Positions 1 to 7,973 of a stretch of 64,000 nucleotides of DNA are shown piece after piece. Positions within the stretch are counted from its first letter, which is position 1, and the number at the start of each line of letters is the position of its first letter. The notes under the pieces were generated by a model. The model saw only the letters and a list, made by a program, of their open reading frames with translations, was not told where the DNA came from and did no database searches. The stretch is from Mesorhizobium sp. (lineage in GTDB: Bacteria; Pseudomonadota; Alphaproteobacteria; Rhizobiales; Rhizobiaceae): the NCBI RefSeq assembly GCF_004962245.1, contig NZ_SUHQ01000014.1, positions 1-64,000 on the forward strand, in the 5' to 3' direction. Both the position numbers and the translations under genes were made by a program.

Positions 1-152
1 CCCCTCTGTCCTGCCGGACATCTCCCCCACTTGGGGGGAGATTGGCAGCTTCAGCAGCAGCGCTCTCTTTGCGAGGTTTGTGATTGGCGAAACCGGCGGC
101 GCCGTCCGATCTCCCCCCAAGTGGGGGAGATGTCCGGCAGGACAGAGGGGGG
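1..152. repeat. Composite inverted repeat, copy 1 (cut by window start)
   Basis: Two long arms face each other: the left arm covers 1-45 and the right arm about 108-152. Each arm contains its own short hairpin (CTCCCCC-ACTTG-GGGGGAG type) followed by the ATGTCCGGCAGGACAGAGGG block, so the whole can fold as a cruciform or clover-like structure. The same design recurs at 12280-12433, 25489-25642 and, in a diverged version, 27325-27488. The left end runs off the window. It lies directly upstream of the ligase start. Confidence 0.85.
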
Positions 153-188
153 CGCGACAGAACGCAAACCTCGTTCATTGGCACCCTC

Positions 189-1790
189 ATGAACCGCTTC
201 GCCGAACTCCTCGACCGCCTCGTGCTGACGCCGTCGCGCAACGGCAAGCTGACGCTGCTGACCGATTATTTCCGCGGCGTCGAGGATCCGGATCGCGGCC
301 TGGCGCTGGCCGCCATCACCGGTGACCTGACCATCGCGGCGGTCAAGCCGGCGATGCTGCGCACGCTGGTCATGGAACGCATGGATCCGGTGCTGTTCGG
401 CTATTCCTACGACTATGTCGGCGACCTCGCCGAAACCGTTTCGCTGGTCTGGCCGCAATCGCCCGCGGATATCGCGAACCACGAGCCGACGCTCGCCGAG
501 GTCGTGGCAAAGCTGCAGGCGGCGAGCCGTTCCGACGGGCCGAAAGTGCTGGCCAGGCTGCTCGACAGCGCCAGCATCTCGGCGCGCTTCGCCATCATAA
601 AGCTCGTCACCGGCGGCCTGCGTATCGGCGTCTCGGCGCGGCTGGCCAAGCAGGCGCTGGCCGATCTCGGCAAGGTCGACATCGCCGAGATCGAGGAGCT
701 CTGGCACGGGCTGACGCCGCCCTATGCCGGACTGTTCGCCTGGCTGGAAGGCAAGGCCGAAAAGCCCGAAAAGACGGCGCTGGCGCTGTTCCGGCCGGTG
801 ATGCTGTCGAACCCCGTCGGCGACGGCGACCTCGAAAAGCTCGACCCGGCCGACTACGCCGCCGAGTGGAAATGGGACGGCATCCGTGTCCAGGCGGTAT
901 CGGAAGGCGGCATTCGCCGGCTCTATTCGCGCACCGGCGACGATGTTTCCGGCGCCTTTCCGGATCTCGCCGAGGCGATGGATTTTTCCGGCACCCTCGA
1001 CGGCGAGCTTCTGGTCGGCGATCCCCGGCAGGCGACGGGCACCTTCTCGGACCTGCAGCAGCGGCTGAACCGCAAGAGCGTGGCGCCGAAGATACAACAG
1101 CAATACCCGGCGTTCATGCGCTGCTACGACGTGCTTCAGATCGGCGACGAGGATCTGCGGGCGCACTCTTTCCGCGAGCGGCGCGGCCGGCTCGAGGCCT
1201 TCGTCAGGATGCTCGAACCGAGCCGGTTCGACCTGTCGCCGCTGGTCGAATTCGAGGGCTGGCAGGCGCTGGAGGATTTGCGCCGCAAGCCGCTGCACCC
1301 GGTCATCGAAGGCGTCATGCTGAAGCGCTGGGATTCGCCTTATCTCACTGGCCGGCCGAAAGGCCCATGGTTCAAATGGAAGCGCGATCCGCACACGGTC
1401 GACGTCGTGCTGATGTATGCCCAGCGCGGCCACGGCAAGCGTTCGAGTTTTTATTCCGACTACACGTTCGGCGTCTGGTCCGGCCCGGAAGGATCGGAGG
1501 AACTGGTGCCGGTGGGGAAAGCCTATTTCGGCTTCACCGACGAGGAGCTGAGGCAGATCGACAAATATGTCCGCGACAACACGGTCGAGCGTTTCGGCCC
1601 GGTCCGCTCGGTGCGGGCCGACCGCAGACAAGGCCTCGTGCTGGAGGTGGCGTTCGAAGGGCTCAACCGCTCGACACGGCACAAGTCGGGCGTCGCCATG
1701 CGCTTTCCGCGCATTTCACGGCTGCGCTGGGACAAGCCGGCGGCCGAAGCCGACCGCATCGAGACGCTGCAGGCGCTGCTCGATAGTTAG
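189..1790 (+). CDS. ATP-dependent DNA ligase (bacterial LigC/LigB-like)
   Basis: The 533-residue product joins nicked DNA using ATP. An N-terminal helical DNA-ligase domain covers about residues 1-170. The adenylation domain carries motif I EWKWDGIR with the AMP-accepting Lys228, motif III LDGELLV near 270, motif IV EGVMLKR and motif V FKWKRDP, and an OB-fold tail ends the protein. An upstream in-frame ATG at 84 would translate the repeat arm into Pro/Gly-rich sequence, so ATG 189 (MNRFAELLDRLV) is preferred. Proteins of this class usually sit with a ligase-associated exonuclease and helicase. Such partners, if present, lie upstream of the window. The role is probably accessory DNA repair, because replication uses NAD-dependent LigA. 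Confidence 0.9.
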   Translation: MNRFAELLDRLVLTPSRNGKLTLLTDYFRGVEDPDRGLALAAITGDLTIAAVKPAMLRTLVMERMDPVLFGYSYDYVGDLAETVSLVWPQSPADIANHEPTLAEVVAKLQAASRSDGPKVLARLLDSASISARFAIIKLVTGGLRIGVSARLAKQALADLGKVDIAEIEELWHGLTPPYAGLFAWLEGKAEKPEKTALALFRPVMLSNPVGDGDLEKLDPADYAAEWKWDGIRVQAVSEGGIRRLYSRTGDDVSGAFPDLAEAMDFSGTLDGELLVGDPRQATGTFSDLQQRLNRKSVAPKIQQQYPAFMRCYDVLQIGDEDLRAHSFRERRGRLEAFVRMLEPSRFDLSPLVEFEGWQALEDLRRKPLHPVIEGVMLKRWDSPYLTGRPKGPWFKWKRDPHTVDVVLMYAQRGHGKRSSFYSDYTFGVWSGPEGSEELVPVGKAYFGFTDEELRQIDKYVRDNTVERFGPVRSVRADRRQGLVLEVAFEGLNRSTRHKSGVAMRFPRISRLRWDKPAAEADRIETLQALLDS

Positions 1791-1801
1791 ACCTTTTGTT
1801 T

Positions 1802-1875
1802 GAGCATCGGATTTTCGCAAAACCGGTTTCCACCCTCGGGTCAAGCCCGTGGGCATGCTTTTGGGTTCGATGCTC
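1802..1875. repeat. Dispersed palindrome, possible bidirectional terminator
   Basis: GAGCATCG at 1802-1809 pairs with CGATGCTC at 1868-1875, with an inner CGGG-TCAAG-CCCG hairpin between them. It sits between two convergent genes and its right arm reaches the stop codon of the minus-strand gene. The GAGCATCGGATTTT...AACCGGTTTCC block resembles a sequence I recall as widely dispersed in rhizobial genomes; this recognition is from memory. The position suits transcription termination in both directions. Confidence 0.5.
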
Positions 1876-3278
1876 TACGGAACGACCGAGACGCGGATCT
1901 CGTAGATGTCGACCGACTTGCCCTGCTGGTCGAAGTCGGAATTGATGGCGATGGTGCCGGCAGCACCCGGACGCTTGTCGGGAAAGCGCACGTCGAACAG
2001 ATATTCGTTGTTCTCACGGCCGACCGCGTAGCGCTTGCGGCCGCAATCGCCGAGTTCGCCGAAATTGCAATCGACGGAAATCTGCGTCTCCTTGCCTTCC
2101 TCGGAGCGGGCGATGATGTCGAACACGGCGTGCTTGCCGGCGAGCCTTTCCAACACGCCTTGCCCGACGTCGAAGCTGATGGCCGAGCCGGAGGCGCCCG
2201 ACCGGATGCGCAGGAAGGAACCGCTCTCGTCCTGCATGACTTCGGCCTTGGCATCCGAAGGCGCACTGACAAGCGTCGGGTCGCTCGGCGAAAACACGTT
2301 GATCCAGTCGCGACCCTCATCGGGCTCGCCGGGATTCAGCGGCGAGGCCGTTTCGCCTGGCGGCGTGAAATCATCGTCGTCCACCGTCGGAGGCGTTTGC
2401 GGCGGGGCCGTATCGAGTTGGGCGGCCGACTTGAAGACGCCGGTCTGCGCAGCGAAATAGAGGCCGATGCCGGCAGCGGCAAGCAGTGTAACACCGAGGA
2501 AGATCGCGGTGAGAGGCAGACGGCGGCCCCTCACCCGCCTCTCGTCGCGGTCGGGCATCACCTCTGCGTCGTCGTCTCCAGCCGATGCAGGGGTCGACAT
2601 GTCGATCTCCGGCACACCGGCGAAAACCGCTTCGGGCATGATATCGGGAACGACCGGTAAGACGCGCGACCGGGGCGCGTCGGATGCAGGAGGCTGCACC
2701 GGACCGTCGACAACGATGTCAGGCGACGGCGCAGATTCGGCTTCGACCGCGCTATCGGCCTGAGGCTCCACCGGACCGTCGACGACGACCTCAGGCGGCG
2801 GCGCAGGTTCGGTTTCGACCGCGCTATCGGCCTGAGGCTCCATCGGACCGCCGCCGACGACGTCAGACGGCGGCGCAGATTCGGCTTCGGTTCCGCTATC
2901 AGCCGGCTGCTCCACCGCCGATGCTGCGGCGTCATCATCGGCCTGCAGGCCGACATCGCGAACCGCTGGCAGAAACTCGGATTCGATTTCGGTGATCTTG
3001 GCCTGGACTGCCTTGCGGTGCTTGATGGCGACTTCCACCGTCACGCCCTGGTTGGCCTGCAGGGCACGGTCCAGTGCGGCGAAGGCCGATCGATAGACCC
3101 TCTCGCGAAACGCCCGGTCGTCGGCATTGCCTTTTTCGAAGGCGTTCCGGATCGCTTTTTCGATCGCGTCCAAGCAAAGTCCCTCTGCACGTTCGCCCAC
3201 ACTGCCATGATCGTTAGCCGCAGCCGACCAATCAATCAACGGGCCAGCGGCCGCATTCTGCCCTGCCGGTGCATCCAA
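1875..3278 (-). CDS. Hypothetical membrane-anchored protein with acidic tandem repeats
   Basis: I do not recognise this 467-residue protein. Residues 1-110 look helical and cytoplasmic (EKAIRNAFEKGNADDRAFRERVYRSAF region). Residues 134-205 hold three tandem copies of an acidic, Pro-rich 24-residue unit built on APPPEVVVDGPVEPQADSAV. A single membrane helix follows at about 254-276 after a basic RRVRGRRL stretch, predicting N-inside topology. The C-terminal part (about 300-467) looks like a beta-rich extracytoplasmic domain with two cysteines. The layout suggests an envelope protein with a cytoplasmic head, flexible stalk and periplasmic sensor or binding domain; that role is inference. Confidence 0.75.
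   Translation of the reverse strand: MDAPAGQNAAAGPLIDWSAAANDHGSVGERAEGLCLDAIEKAIRNAFEKGNADDRAFRERVYRSAFAALDRALQANQGVTVEVAIKHRKAVQAKITEIESEFLPAVRDVGLQADDDAAASAVEQPADSGTEAESAPPSDVVGGGPMEPQADSAVETEPAPPPEVVVDGPVEPQADSAVEAESAPSPDIVVDGPVQPPASDAPRSRVLPVVPDIMPEAVFAGVPEIDMSTPASAGDDDAEVMPDRDERRVRGRRLPLTAIFLGVTLLAAAGIGLYFAAQTGVFKSAAQLDTAPPQTPPTVDDDDFTPPGETASPLNPGEPDEGRDWINVFSPSDPTLVSAPSDAKAEVMQDESGSFLRIRSGASGSAISFDVGQGVLERLAGKHAVFDIIARSEEGKETQISVDCNFGELGDCGRKRYAVGRENNEYLFDVRFPDKRPGAAGTIAINSDFDQQGKSVDIYEIRVSVVP
2664..2879 (-). repeat. Three tandem 72-bp coding repeats
   Basis: Three in-frame copies of a 72-nt unit encode the Pro/Glu/Asp/Val-rich 24-residue repeats (residues about 134-205) of the hypothetical membrane protein. 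The copies differ at several positions, so this is an old expansion, not an assembly duplication. The third copy is the most diverged. Confidence 0.7.
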
Positions 3279-3442
3279 GGCCTATTTCAGAGGTTTTTCG
3301 GCAACGGAATCAACATATTTCGCCGATTTCCCGTCCCAGAGCCAAGGTGGCGTCGCGCAACCTGCCGGTCAGGGCAACCGCTTCAGGTTTGCGCTGCCGC
3401 CGCTTATGGACCGGCAAGGGCGCGACATGAATTGCCAAGTCT

Positions 3443-3479
3443 CATCTTGAATTCGCGGTTGCCCATCTTGAATTCGCGG
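3443..3479. repeat. 16-bp direct repeat upstream of tRNA-Thr
   Basis: CATCTTGAATTCGCGG occurs at 3443-3458 and again at 3464-3479, 21 bp apart start to start. It lies within the 249-bp gap between the hypothetical protein and the tRNA gene, about 50-85 bp upstream of the tRNA. No further function is evident. Confidence 0.6.
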
Positions 3480-3527
3480 CCGGTTGCGTCTATCACCCAG
3501 CGCATCTTGGAGGCTCCGGCTTCCCGG

Positions 3528-3603
3528 GCCGCTTTAGCTCAGTTGGTAGAGCACATCATTCGTAATGATGGGGTCGCGTGTTCGAGTCACGCAAGCGGCA
3601 CCA
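3528..3603 (+). tRNA. tRNA-Thr (anticodon CGU)
   Basis: A full 76-nt cloverleaf is visible. The acceptor stem GCCGCTT (3528-3534) pairs with AAGCGGC (3593-3599), followed by discriminator A and an encoded CCA. The anticodon stem CATCA/TGATG closes the loop TTCGTAA, with anticodon CGT at 3561-3563, reading ACG threonine codons. The D-loop AGCTCAGTTGGTAGAGC and T-loop GTTCGAGTC are canonical. Confidence 0.97.
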
Positions 3604-3918
3604 AAAGCTCAGATAATCCCCATGTCCGCCGTATGTCCGTGCCTCGCGTCGCCGCAGGCGCCCCTTCGCCTTTCTCAATTTCAAACGCGGCCATCACCGG
3701 GACGAGGACTGTTCGGGAACGGTCGCCCGACATGTTTGGTCACATCGCACAACTTCCAGGCACCGCCGTCAGGACAGGCCACAAAGGGGAGTTGAAAACA
3801 AATGAGCTGAAATGAAAGCCATCTGAGACACAACTGAAACACATCTACGCGCAGGCGACATGCAAGCGAAACGCTTTGGGGCGATGGTCGGGCTCCAAGA
3901 AACGCAGGAGCGTCGCCG
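3604..3918. other. Non-coding stretch between tRNA-Thr and the globin gene
   Basis: These 315 bases hold no gene I can support: the open frames here lack a plausible start site or family resemblance. There is no integrase, duplicated tRNA 3' end or IS remnant, so no evidence of an island inserted at the tRNA. The last 50 bases must contain the globin promoter. Confidence 0.5.
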
Positions 3919-4344
3919 ATGACACCCGACCAGATCAGACTTGTCCAGGATAGTTTTCGCGAGGTCGTCCCGATACGCGTGGCCGCCGCCGCTCTGTTCT
4001 ACGAACGCCTGTTCGCGATCGATGCGGATCTTCGCGCGCTGTTTCCGGTGAGGGACATGACCAAGCAAGGCGCCAAGCTGATGGCGAGCCTGGGCTTCGT
4101 CGTGCACGGACTGGACCGGGCGGACACCATCCTCCCGACGGTGCGCGTGCTCGCCAAGCGTCACGTCACTTACGGCGTCAAGGAACATCATTACCCGATC
4201 GTCGGACAAGCGCTCATCGAGACGCTGGCGGCCGGCCTCGGCACGGCTTTTACGCCGCCGGTGCGCGAGGCTTGGGAGGCAGCCTACGGGTTGCTCGCGG
4301 GTGTGATGATCGCGGCTGCCCGCGAGGATCAGCTCGCAGCGTGA
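3919..4344 (+). CDS. Single-domain globin
   Basis: The 141-residue product is a haem globin resembling the N-terminal domain of flavohaemoglobins without the reductase module. The helix-F motif LAKRHVTYGVKEHHYPIVG carries the likely proximal His, and the spacing to the following YPIVGQALIETL helix is as in Hmp-type globins. Such proteins bind O2 or NO and usually detoxify NO or buffer oxygen; the exact role here is unknown. The ATG is preceded by GCAGGAG with good spacing. It may be co-transcribed with the small secreted protein 64 bp downstream. Confidence 0.85.
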   Translation: MTPDQIRLVQDSFREVVPIRVAAAALFYERLFAIDADLRALFPVRDMTKQGAKLMASLGFVVHGLDRADTILPTVRVLAKRHVTYGVKEHHYPIVGQALIETLAAGLGTAFTPPVREAWEAAYGLLAGVMIAAAREDQLAA

Positions 4345-4408
4345 CTTGATAGGGTGCAGCCGAAGGCGGCCATCCAACCGAACCTAATTCTAGATGGAGA
4401 GAAACACG

Positions 4409-4735
4409 ATGTTCAGAAACACAGCTATTGCAGCGCTTTGCGTGGCGGCAAGTTCGGCTTCTGCCGGCGAACTCACGGCCCGTCAGGGTGGGACCGTCGA
4501 TCTCGGCAACTTCCACGGCGTCGTCTATTACACGGAGGCGGACGACGGCTATCGGGTGGTCACCACGATGGCGGCGGGCGAAGAGACCCTGCCCGTGCGC
4601 TTCGTCGCGACCCTCACCGAGGGCCAGGCGGTCGTGATCTCGGTACCGGGCGCGTTCAAAGACCCCGGCCAGGCACTCGAAATCTCGCGCGCCGAAGGCA
4701 AGCTCGTTGTCGCGAAGGTGGAACCCACCCAGTAA
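4409..4735 (+). CDS. Small secreted protein of unknown function
   Basis: This 108-residue protein begins with a clear signal peptide (MFRNTAIAALCVAASSASAG, cleavage after ASA). The mature part is a beta-rich domain of about 88 residues with no cysteines. I do not recognise the family. ATG 4409 is preferred over the in-frame ATG at 4394 because GGAGAG ends about 7 nt before it. It lies downstream of the globin on the same strand. Confidence 0.7.
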   Translation: MFRNTAIAALCVAASSASAGELTARQGGTVDLGNFHGVVYYTEADDGYRVVTTMAAGEETLPVRFVATLTEGQAVVISVPGAFKDPGQALEISRAEGKLVVAKVEPTQ

Positions 4736-4918
4736 GCGGCTCGTTTCCACGGGCTCTTGCATCTCGCGCAGCGGCCAGAGCTCATCGACCGCAACGGCGG
4801 AACGTTGACGTCGCGGCGCAACCGGGTAGTCTTGCCCTTGCTTCCGCGCCTCCAACGACGCGAAGTGGCAATCGGCACCGCCATCGGGATGGCTATCGTC
4901 CCAACCTTGGAGGACGAG

Positions 4919-5458
4919 ATGCTCAGGGTGCAATGCGCGGAAGTTCGATTTCGACTTCTTGGGTGCGGACAATTTCTCCTGACACTGATCGGCGCTGGTG
5001 TCCTTGCGTCGGCCGCTTTTGCCGACGTCGTCGAGCCCGCGACCCTCGCTGTCGCGGATTTCGAGTTCAAGGATACATCCGGCGAAGTCAGAGACCAGAC
5101 CGCCGAACACCAAGCGCGGCTGAAGGCATTTGGCGTTACGTTGCAGGATGCCCTTTCGGACAACAAGAAGATCGACCTCGTCGCGTTACCTTGTCAGGCA
5201 GAACAGTGCACCATCAAGGACCCCGGCCTTGTCGATCTCTCGAAGCAGGCAAAAACAGCCCGCGCGAAATATCTCCTGATCGGTCAGATGCACAAGATGA
5301 GCACGCTGGTTGGCTGGGTGAAGTTCGCAGTGCTGGATTTGAACAACAACAAGGCTGTATGCGATCGATACCTGACTTACCGGGGAGATACCGACGAAGC
5401 GTGGCGACGAGCCGCAGAGTTCACGGTGCGCGACATCGAGAAGCACTGCATTCCGTAG
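4919..5458 (+). CDS. Exported DUF2380/DUF3280-like protein
   Basis: The 179-residue product has an N-terminal signal or anchor segment (GQFLLTLIGAGVLASAAFA). It is followed by a domain with the pattern TLAVADFEFKDTSGE ... ARAKYLLIGQ ... RGDTDEAWRRAAEF, which resembles the DUF2380/DUF3280 family. Four cysteines in the mature part could form disulfides. The family has no firmly assigned function that I know of. An upstream ATG at 4757 is in frame, but the GGAGG before ATG 4919 and the signal peptide starting there favour the shorter form. Confidence 0.7.
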   Translation: MLRVQCAEVRFRLLGCGQFLLTLIGAGVLASAAFADVVEPATLAVADFEFKDTSGEVRDQTAEHQARLKAFGVTLQDALSDNKKIDLVALPCQAEQCTIKDPGLVDLSKQAKTARAKYLLIGQMHKMSTLVGWVKFAVLDLNNNKAVCDRYLTYRGDTDEAWRRAAEFTVRDIEKHCIP

Positions 5459-5829
5459 GGTTCCGCAGGAAGTCCGGCGACCGAAATGGGTCCCCCGGCG
5501 GCAACGCAGCAGCGCCGGTGATCAGACAGACAGGAATGCTCCCATCGCATTGTTGTGGGTGTCACCGCCGCTGCGGCCGCCGAGCGCGGCGCAATCCTCA
5601 CCGGCTCGACTTCTCCAGGGAAATGACCGCGGGTGATGAAAGCCAAGGGCGCGGATTTTTCGCACTGGCGATACCCCCCAGTCGCCGCCGTTTGAAGGCT
5701 CCGTGTTCGATCGCGTCAACGGTGCCTGGTTTGTTTGACTCCATGGTTTGACTTGCATCAACGCCAAAGCAGTTGGGTGGCCGGATGATTGCTACGCCTT
5801 TGAATTGCCCGCGATCATGGAGACGACCG
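5459..5829. other. Non-coding stretch
   Basis: These 371 bases between the DUF2380-like gene and the split-barrel protein show no supported gene. Two TTTGACT words about 20 bp apart near 5735-5755 could serve as promoter -35 elements for the downstream gene. I see no hairpin strong enough to call. Confidence 0.4.
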
Positions 5830-6285
5830 ATGGACGAAGAGCTCAGAAAGAAGATCCTGACGCTGTTGGACCAACACCGGATCATGACGATTGCAACGCT
5901 AAGGCCGGATGGCTGGCCGCAGGCGACGACCGTCGGCTACGTGAACGAAGGCCTCACCCTCTACTTCCTCTGCGGCCTGGACAGCCAAAAGGCGGCGAAT
6001 CTGGCGCGCGATGACCGGGTGTCGGTGACGATCGATCACGACACTCCGGATCTGATGGCGATTACCGGCCTGTCCATGGCGGCGCACGCGAAAGAGGTGG
6101 CTGATCCGGCCGAAGCGGCCAAGATCTTGCGTATGCTTCCGCTGAAGTATCCCGAGCAGGTCGCGCCACTGCCGGTTCCGATGCCGACCCCGGAGGATGT
6201 CCGCATATTCCGCGTCACGCCGACGGTCATCTCCGTGCTCGATTACTCCAAGGGCTTCGGCCACACGGACCTTGTGACTTGTTAA
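5830..6285 (+). CDS. Pyridoxamine 5'-phosphate oxidase-family protein (FMN split barrel)
   Basis: The 151-residue product fits the small split-barrel flavin or F420-binding family: an N-terminal helix, then TIATLRPDGWPQATTVGYV and a strand pattern ending VISVLDYSKGFGHTDLVTC. The start chosen is ATG 5830, after GGAG at about 5819; an in-frame ATG at 5773 would add 19 residues with no family resemblance. Members reduce or bind flavins or act in oxidative stress; the substrate cannot be told from sequence. It converges with the 2-oxoacid oxidoreductase operon. Confidence 0.75.
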   Translation: MDEELRKKILTLLDQHRIMTIATLRPDGWPQATTVGYVNEGLTLYFLCGLDSQKAANLARDDRVSVTIDHDTPDLMAITGLSMAAHAKEVADPAEAAKILRMLPLKYPEQVAPLPVPMPTPEDVRIFRVTPTVISVLDYSKGFGHTDLVTC

Positions 6286-6374
6286 GCGCTTGTGCCCGGG
6301 AGGAGGCGGCCGTTGCGTTCCTCCGGTGCGGGACGCTGCGCGACGCTGGTCCGGAGTTGTTCCGATCTCACTGA

Positions 6375-7973
6375 TCAGCTGGACGAGGCGGAGCCGTCGC
6401 CCAGCGTCGCCACCGTCTTCAGCGCGCCGTCGAGCAGGTCGCCCTTCTCGTCCTTCAACGCGGCTTCGCGCAGGCGCCTGATCCAGTCGGCGGCATCGGC
6501 GCGGCCCTTGACCATATCCAGCGCCGACAGCACCCGGTCGAATTTCGACTGGGCGCGGACATGGGTGTCGCTGTAGCCCTTGATCAGCCGGCGGCAGTTG
6601 AGGATTTCGATGGCCAGCGCATAGTCCGCCGGCACATACTCAAGCGCCAGCGCGTACCAGCGCTCGAGATGCTCGGTCTCGACCCTGTGGCGCAGCAGGC
6701 GGCGGCGCCAGCGGCGCAGGCCGCCGATGAACCACAGCGCGGCAAAACCGGCAAAACTGTCGGTGCGGATGCGGCGGCCGCGGTTGATGCGGCGGTCGAG
6801 AAAGGCGGCGAGCTTCGGCCGCGCTTCGATGTAGCTGCCAAGGCCGGCCGGCAGCGTGCCGCAGAATTCCTCGATGCGCGGATGGAAATATTCGGTCACC
6901 TGGAGGATCGAACCGTCCTTGACGCCGACCTCGCGGCGCACGCGCTGGTCGCGCGTCGAGCGCGTCTTCAGATCGGCGACGCGGATCATGTCGTCGTAGC
7001 ACATGGCGTTGGCCAGATGCTTTGCCGCAGCGATCGACAGCGCATAACTATGACCGGCATCGTCCAGCGCGACGGCGCGGTCGAGCCGGTCGAGATACTC
7101 GCCGCCATAGGCGATGTCCTGATAGTCGACGATTTTTTTCAGCCCACGAAGCGCCATGTCGCGCACAGGTTCGGGCAGCGCATCGACCCGGGCGGCCAGT
7201 GCCTGCCAGCCCTTCAAGAGGCTTTCCGGGCCGCTCACCTTTGCCGCCGCGCCCGAGCCGGTTTCGGCAGCTTTCGGCTCTGCGATCCTGTCGCCCGGCG
7301 CCGGCGCACTCGCGATGCCGCGCGCGCGATCATAGGCGGCACCGAAGGCAGCGAGGCTGGCCTTGACGCCGCGGCCGCCGGCGCCGATCGCCTGCTCGTA
7401 GCTCTCGCGCGTGAACGGCAAGGCGTCGGACCCCGCCAGCGCGCCGAGCAGGCTGGCCGAGATCATCGAGCCATTGTCGGCGGCGATCTTCTCCATGTCG
7501 AAGGCGATGAAGCGCTTGGCGGCTGCTTCAGCCGTGGCATGCACCTTTGAGGACGAGGCCCGGCCGTCGCCAGGCTCGATCTTTTCCGACACGGCGGCGA
7601 TGCGGTGCGACGAGGCGATCAGCGTGGTCCGCTCGGGCGTGACGAAACCGCGGATGATGGCGCGGCCGGCTTCCATGAGTTCGGCGGCGATCAAAATGTC
7701 GACGTCGCCCTGCGACGGCGACAGCGCGAAGACCGGCAGCCGGCCGGTGTCGCGGCACATCTCGACATAGTAGATGGTGGCGCCGGTGCGCTGGGCGACG
7801 CCGGCGACCGAGGTCGACTGCGCGACATAGAAATTGCGCTCGGCGACGTCGGTGATCCAGTCGGCCAGCACGCCGCCGCCCTGGCCGCCGACCGCCAGCA
7901 CGGCGAGCTTGATGACGCGCTCGTCTTCGGGAGCACCGGCTTTCGCGCGCGCTGAGGGGACGGCCTCAAGCAT
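6375..7973 (-). CDS. 2-oxoacid (indolepyruvate-type) oxidoreductase, beta-family subunit with DUF6537-like C-terminus
   Basis: The 532-residue product combines the gamma/beta catalytic domain of 2-oxoacid:acceptor oxidoreductases (residues about 20-230; GGQGGGVLADW and SVAGVAQRTGATIYY motifs) with a C-terminal helical region of the DUF6537 type (about 280-520). It overlaps the alpha subunit gene by 8 nt, so the two are translationally coupled and form one enzyme. Family members oxidatively decarboxylate aryl 2-oxoacids with CoA to give acyl-CoA and CO2. Indolepyruvate is the textbook substrate, but the neighbours suggest another aryl 2-oxoacid. It is the last gene of the minus-strand operon. 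Confidence 0.85.
   Translation of the reverse strand: MLEAVPSARAKAGAPEDERVIKLAVLAVGGQGGGVLADWITDVAERNFYVAQSTSVAGVAQRTGATIYYVEMCRDTGRLPVFALSPSQGDVDILIAAELMEAGRAIIRGFVTPERTTLIASSHRIAAVSEKIEPGDGRASSSKVHATAEAAAKRFIAFDMEKIAADNGSMISASLLGALAGSDALPFTRESYEQAIGAGGRGVKASLAAFGAAYDRARGIASAPAPGDRIAEPKAAETGSGAAAKVSGPESLLKGWQALAARVDALPEPVRDMALRGLKKIVDYQDIAYGGEYLDRLDRAVALDDAGHSYALSIAAAKHLANAMCYDDMIRVADLKTRSTRDQRVRREVGVKDGSILQVTEYFHPRIEEFCGTLPAGLGSYIEARPKLAAFLDRRINRGRRIRTDSFAGFAALWFIGGLRRWRRRLLRHRVETEHLERWYALALEYVPADYALAIEILNCRRLIKGYSDTHVRAQSKFDRVLSALDMVKGRADAADWIRRLREAALKDEKGDLLDGALKTVATLGDGSASSS

Noticed and set aside
84..188. N-terminal extension of the DNA ligase from ATG 84
   Set aside because: It would translate the right arm of a composite inverted repeat. 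The same arm gives similar Pro/Gly-Asp-Val-Arg peptides at the other copies, so this is non-coding repeat sequence.
2664..2879. CRISPR-like array
   Set aside because: The repeats are contiguous, in frame and without spacers; they encode a protein repeat.
3528..3918. Genomic island integrated at tRNA-Thr
   Set aside because: No integrase, no repeated tRNA 3' end and no shift to foreign-looking genes follows the tRNA.
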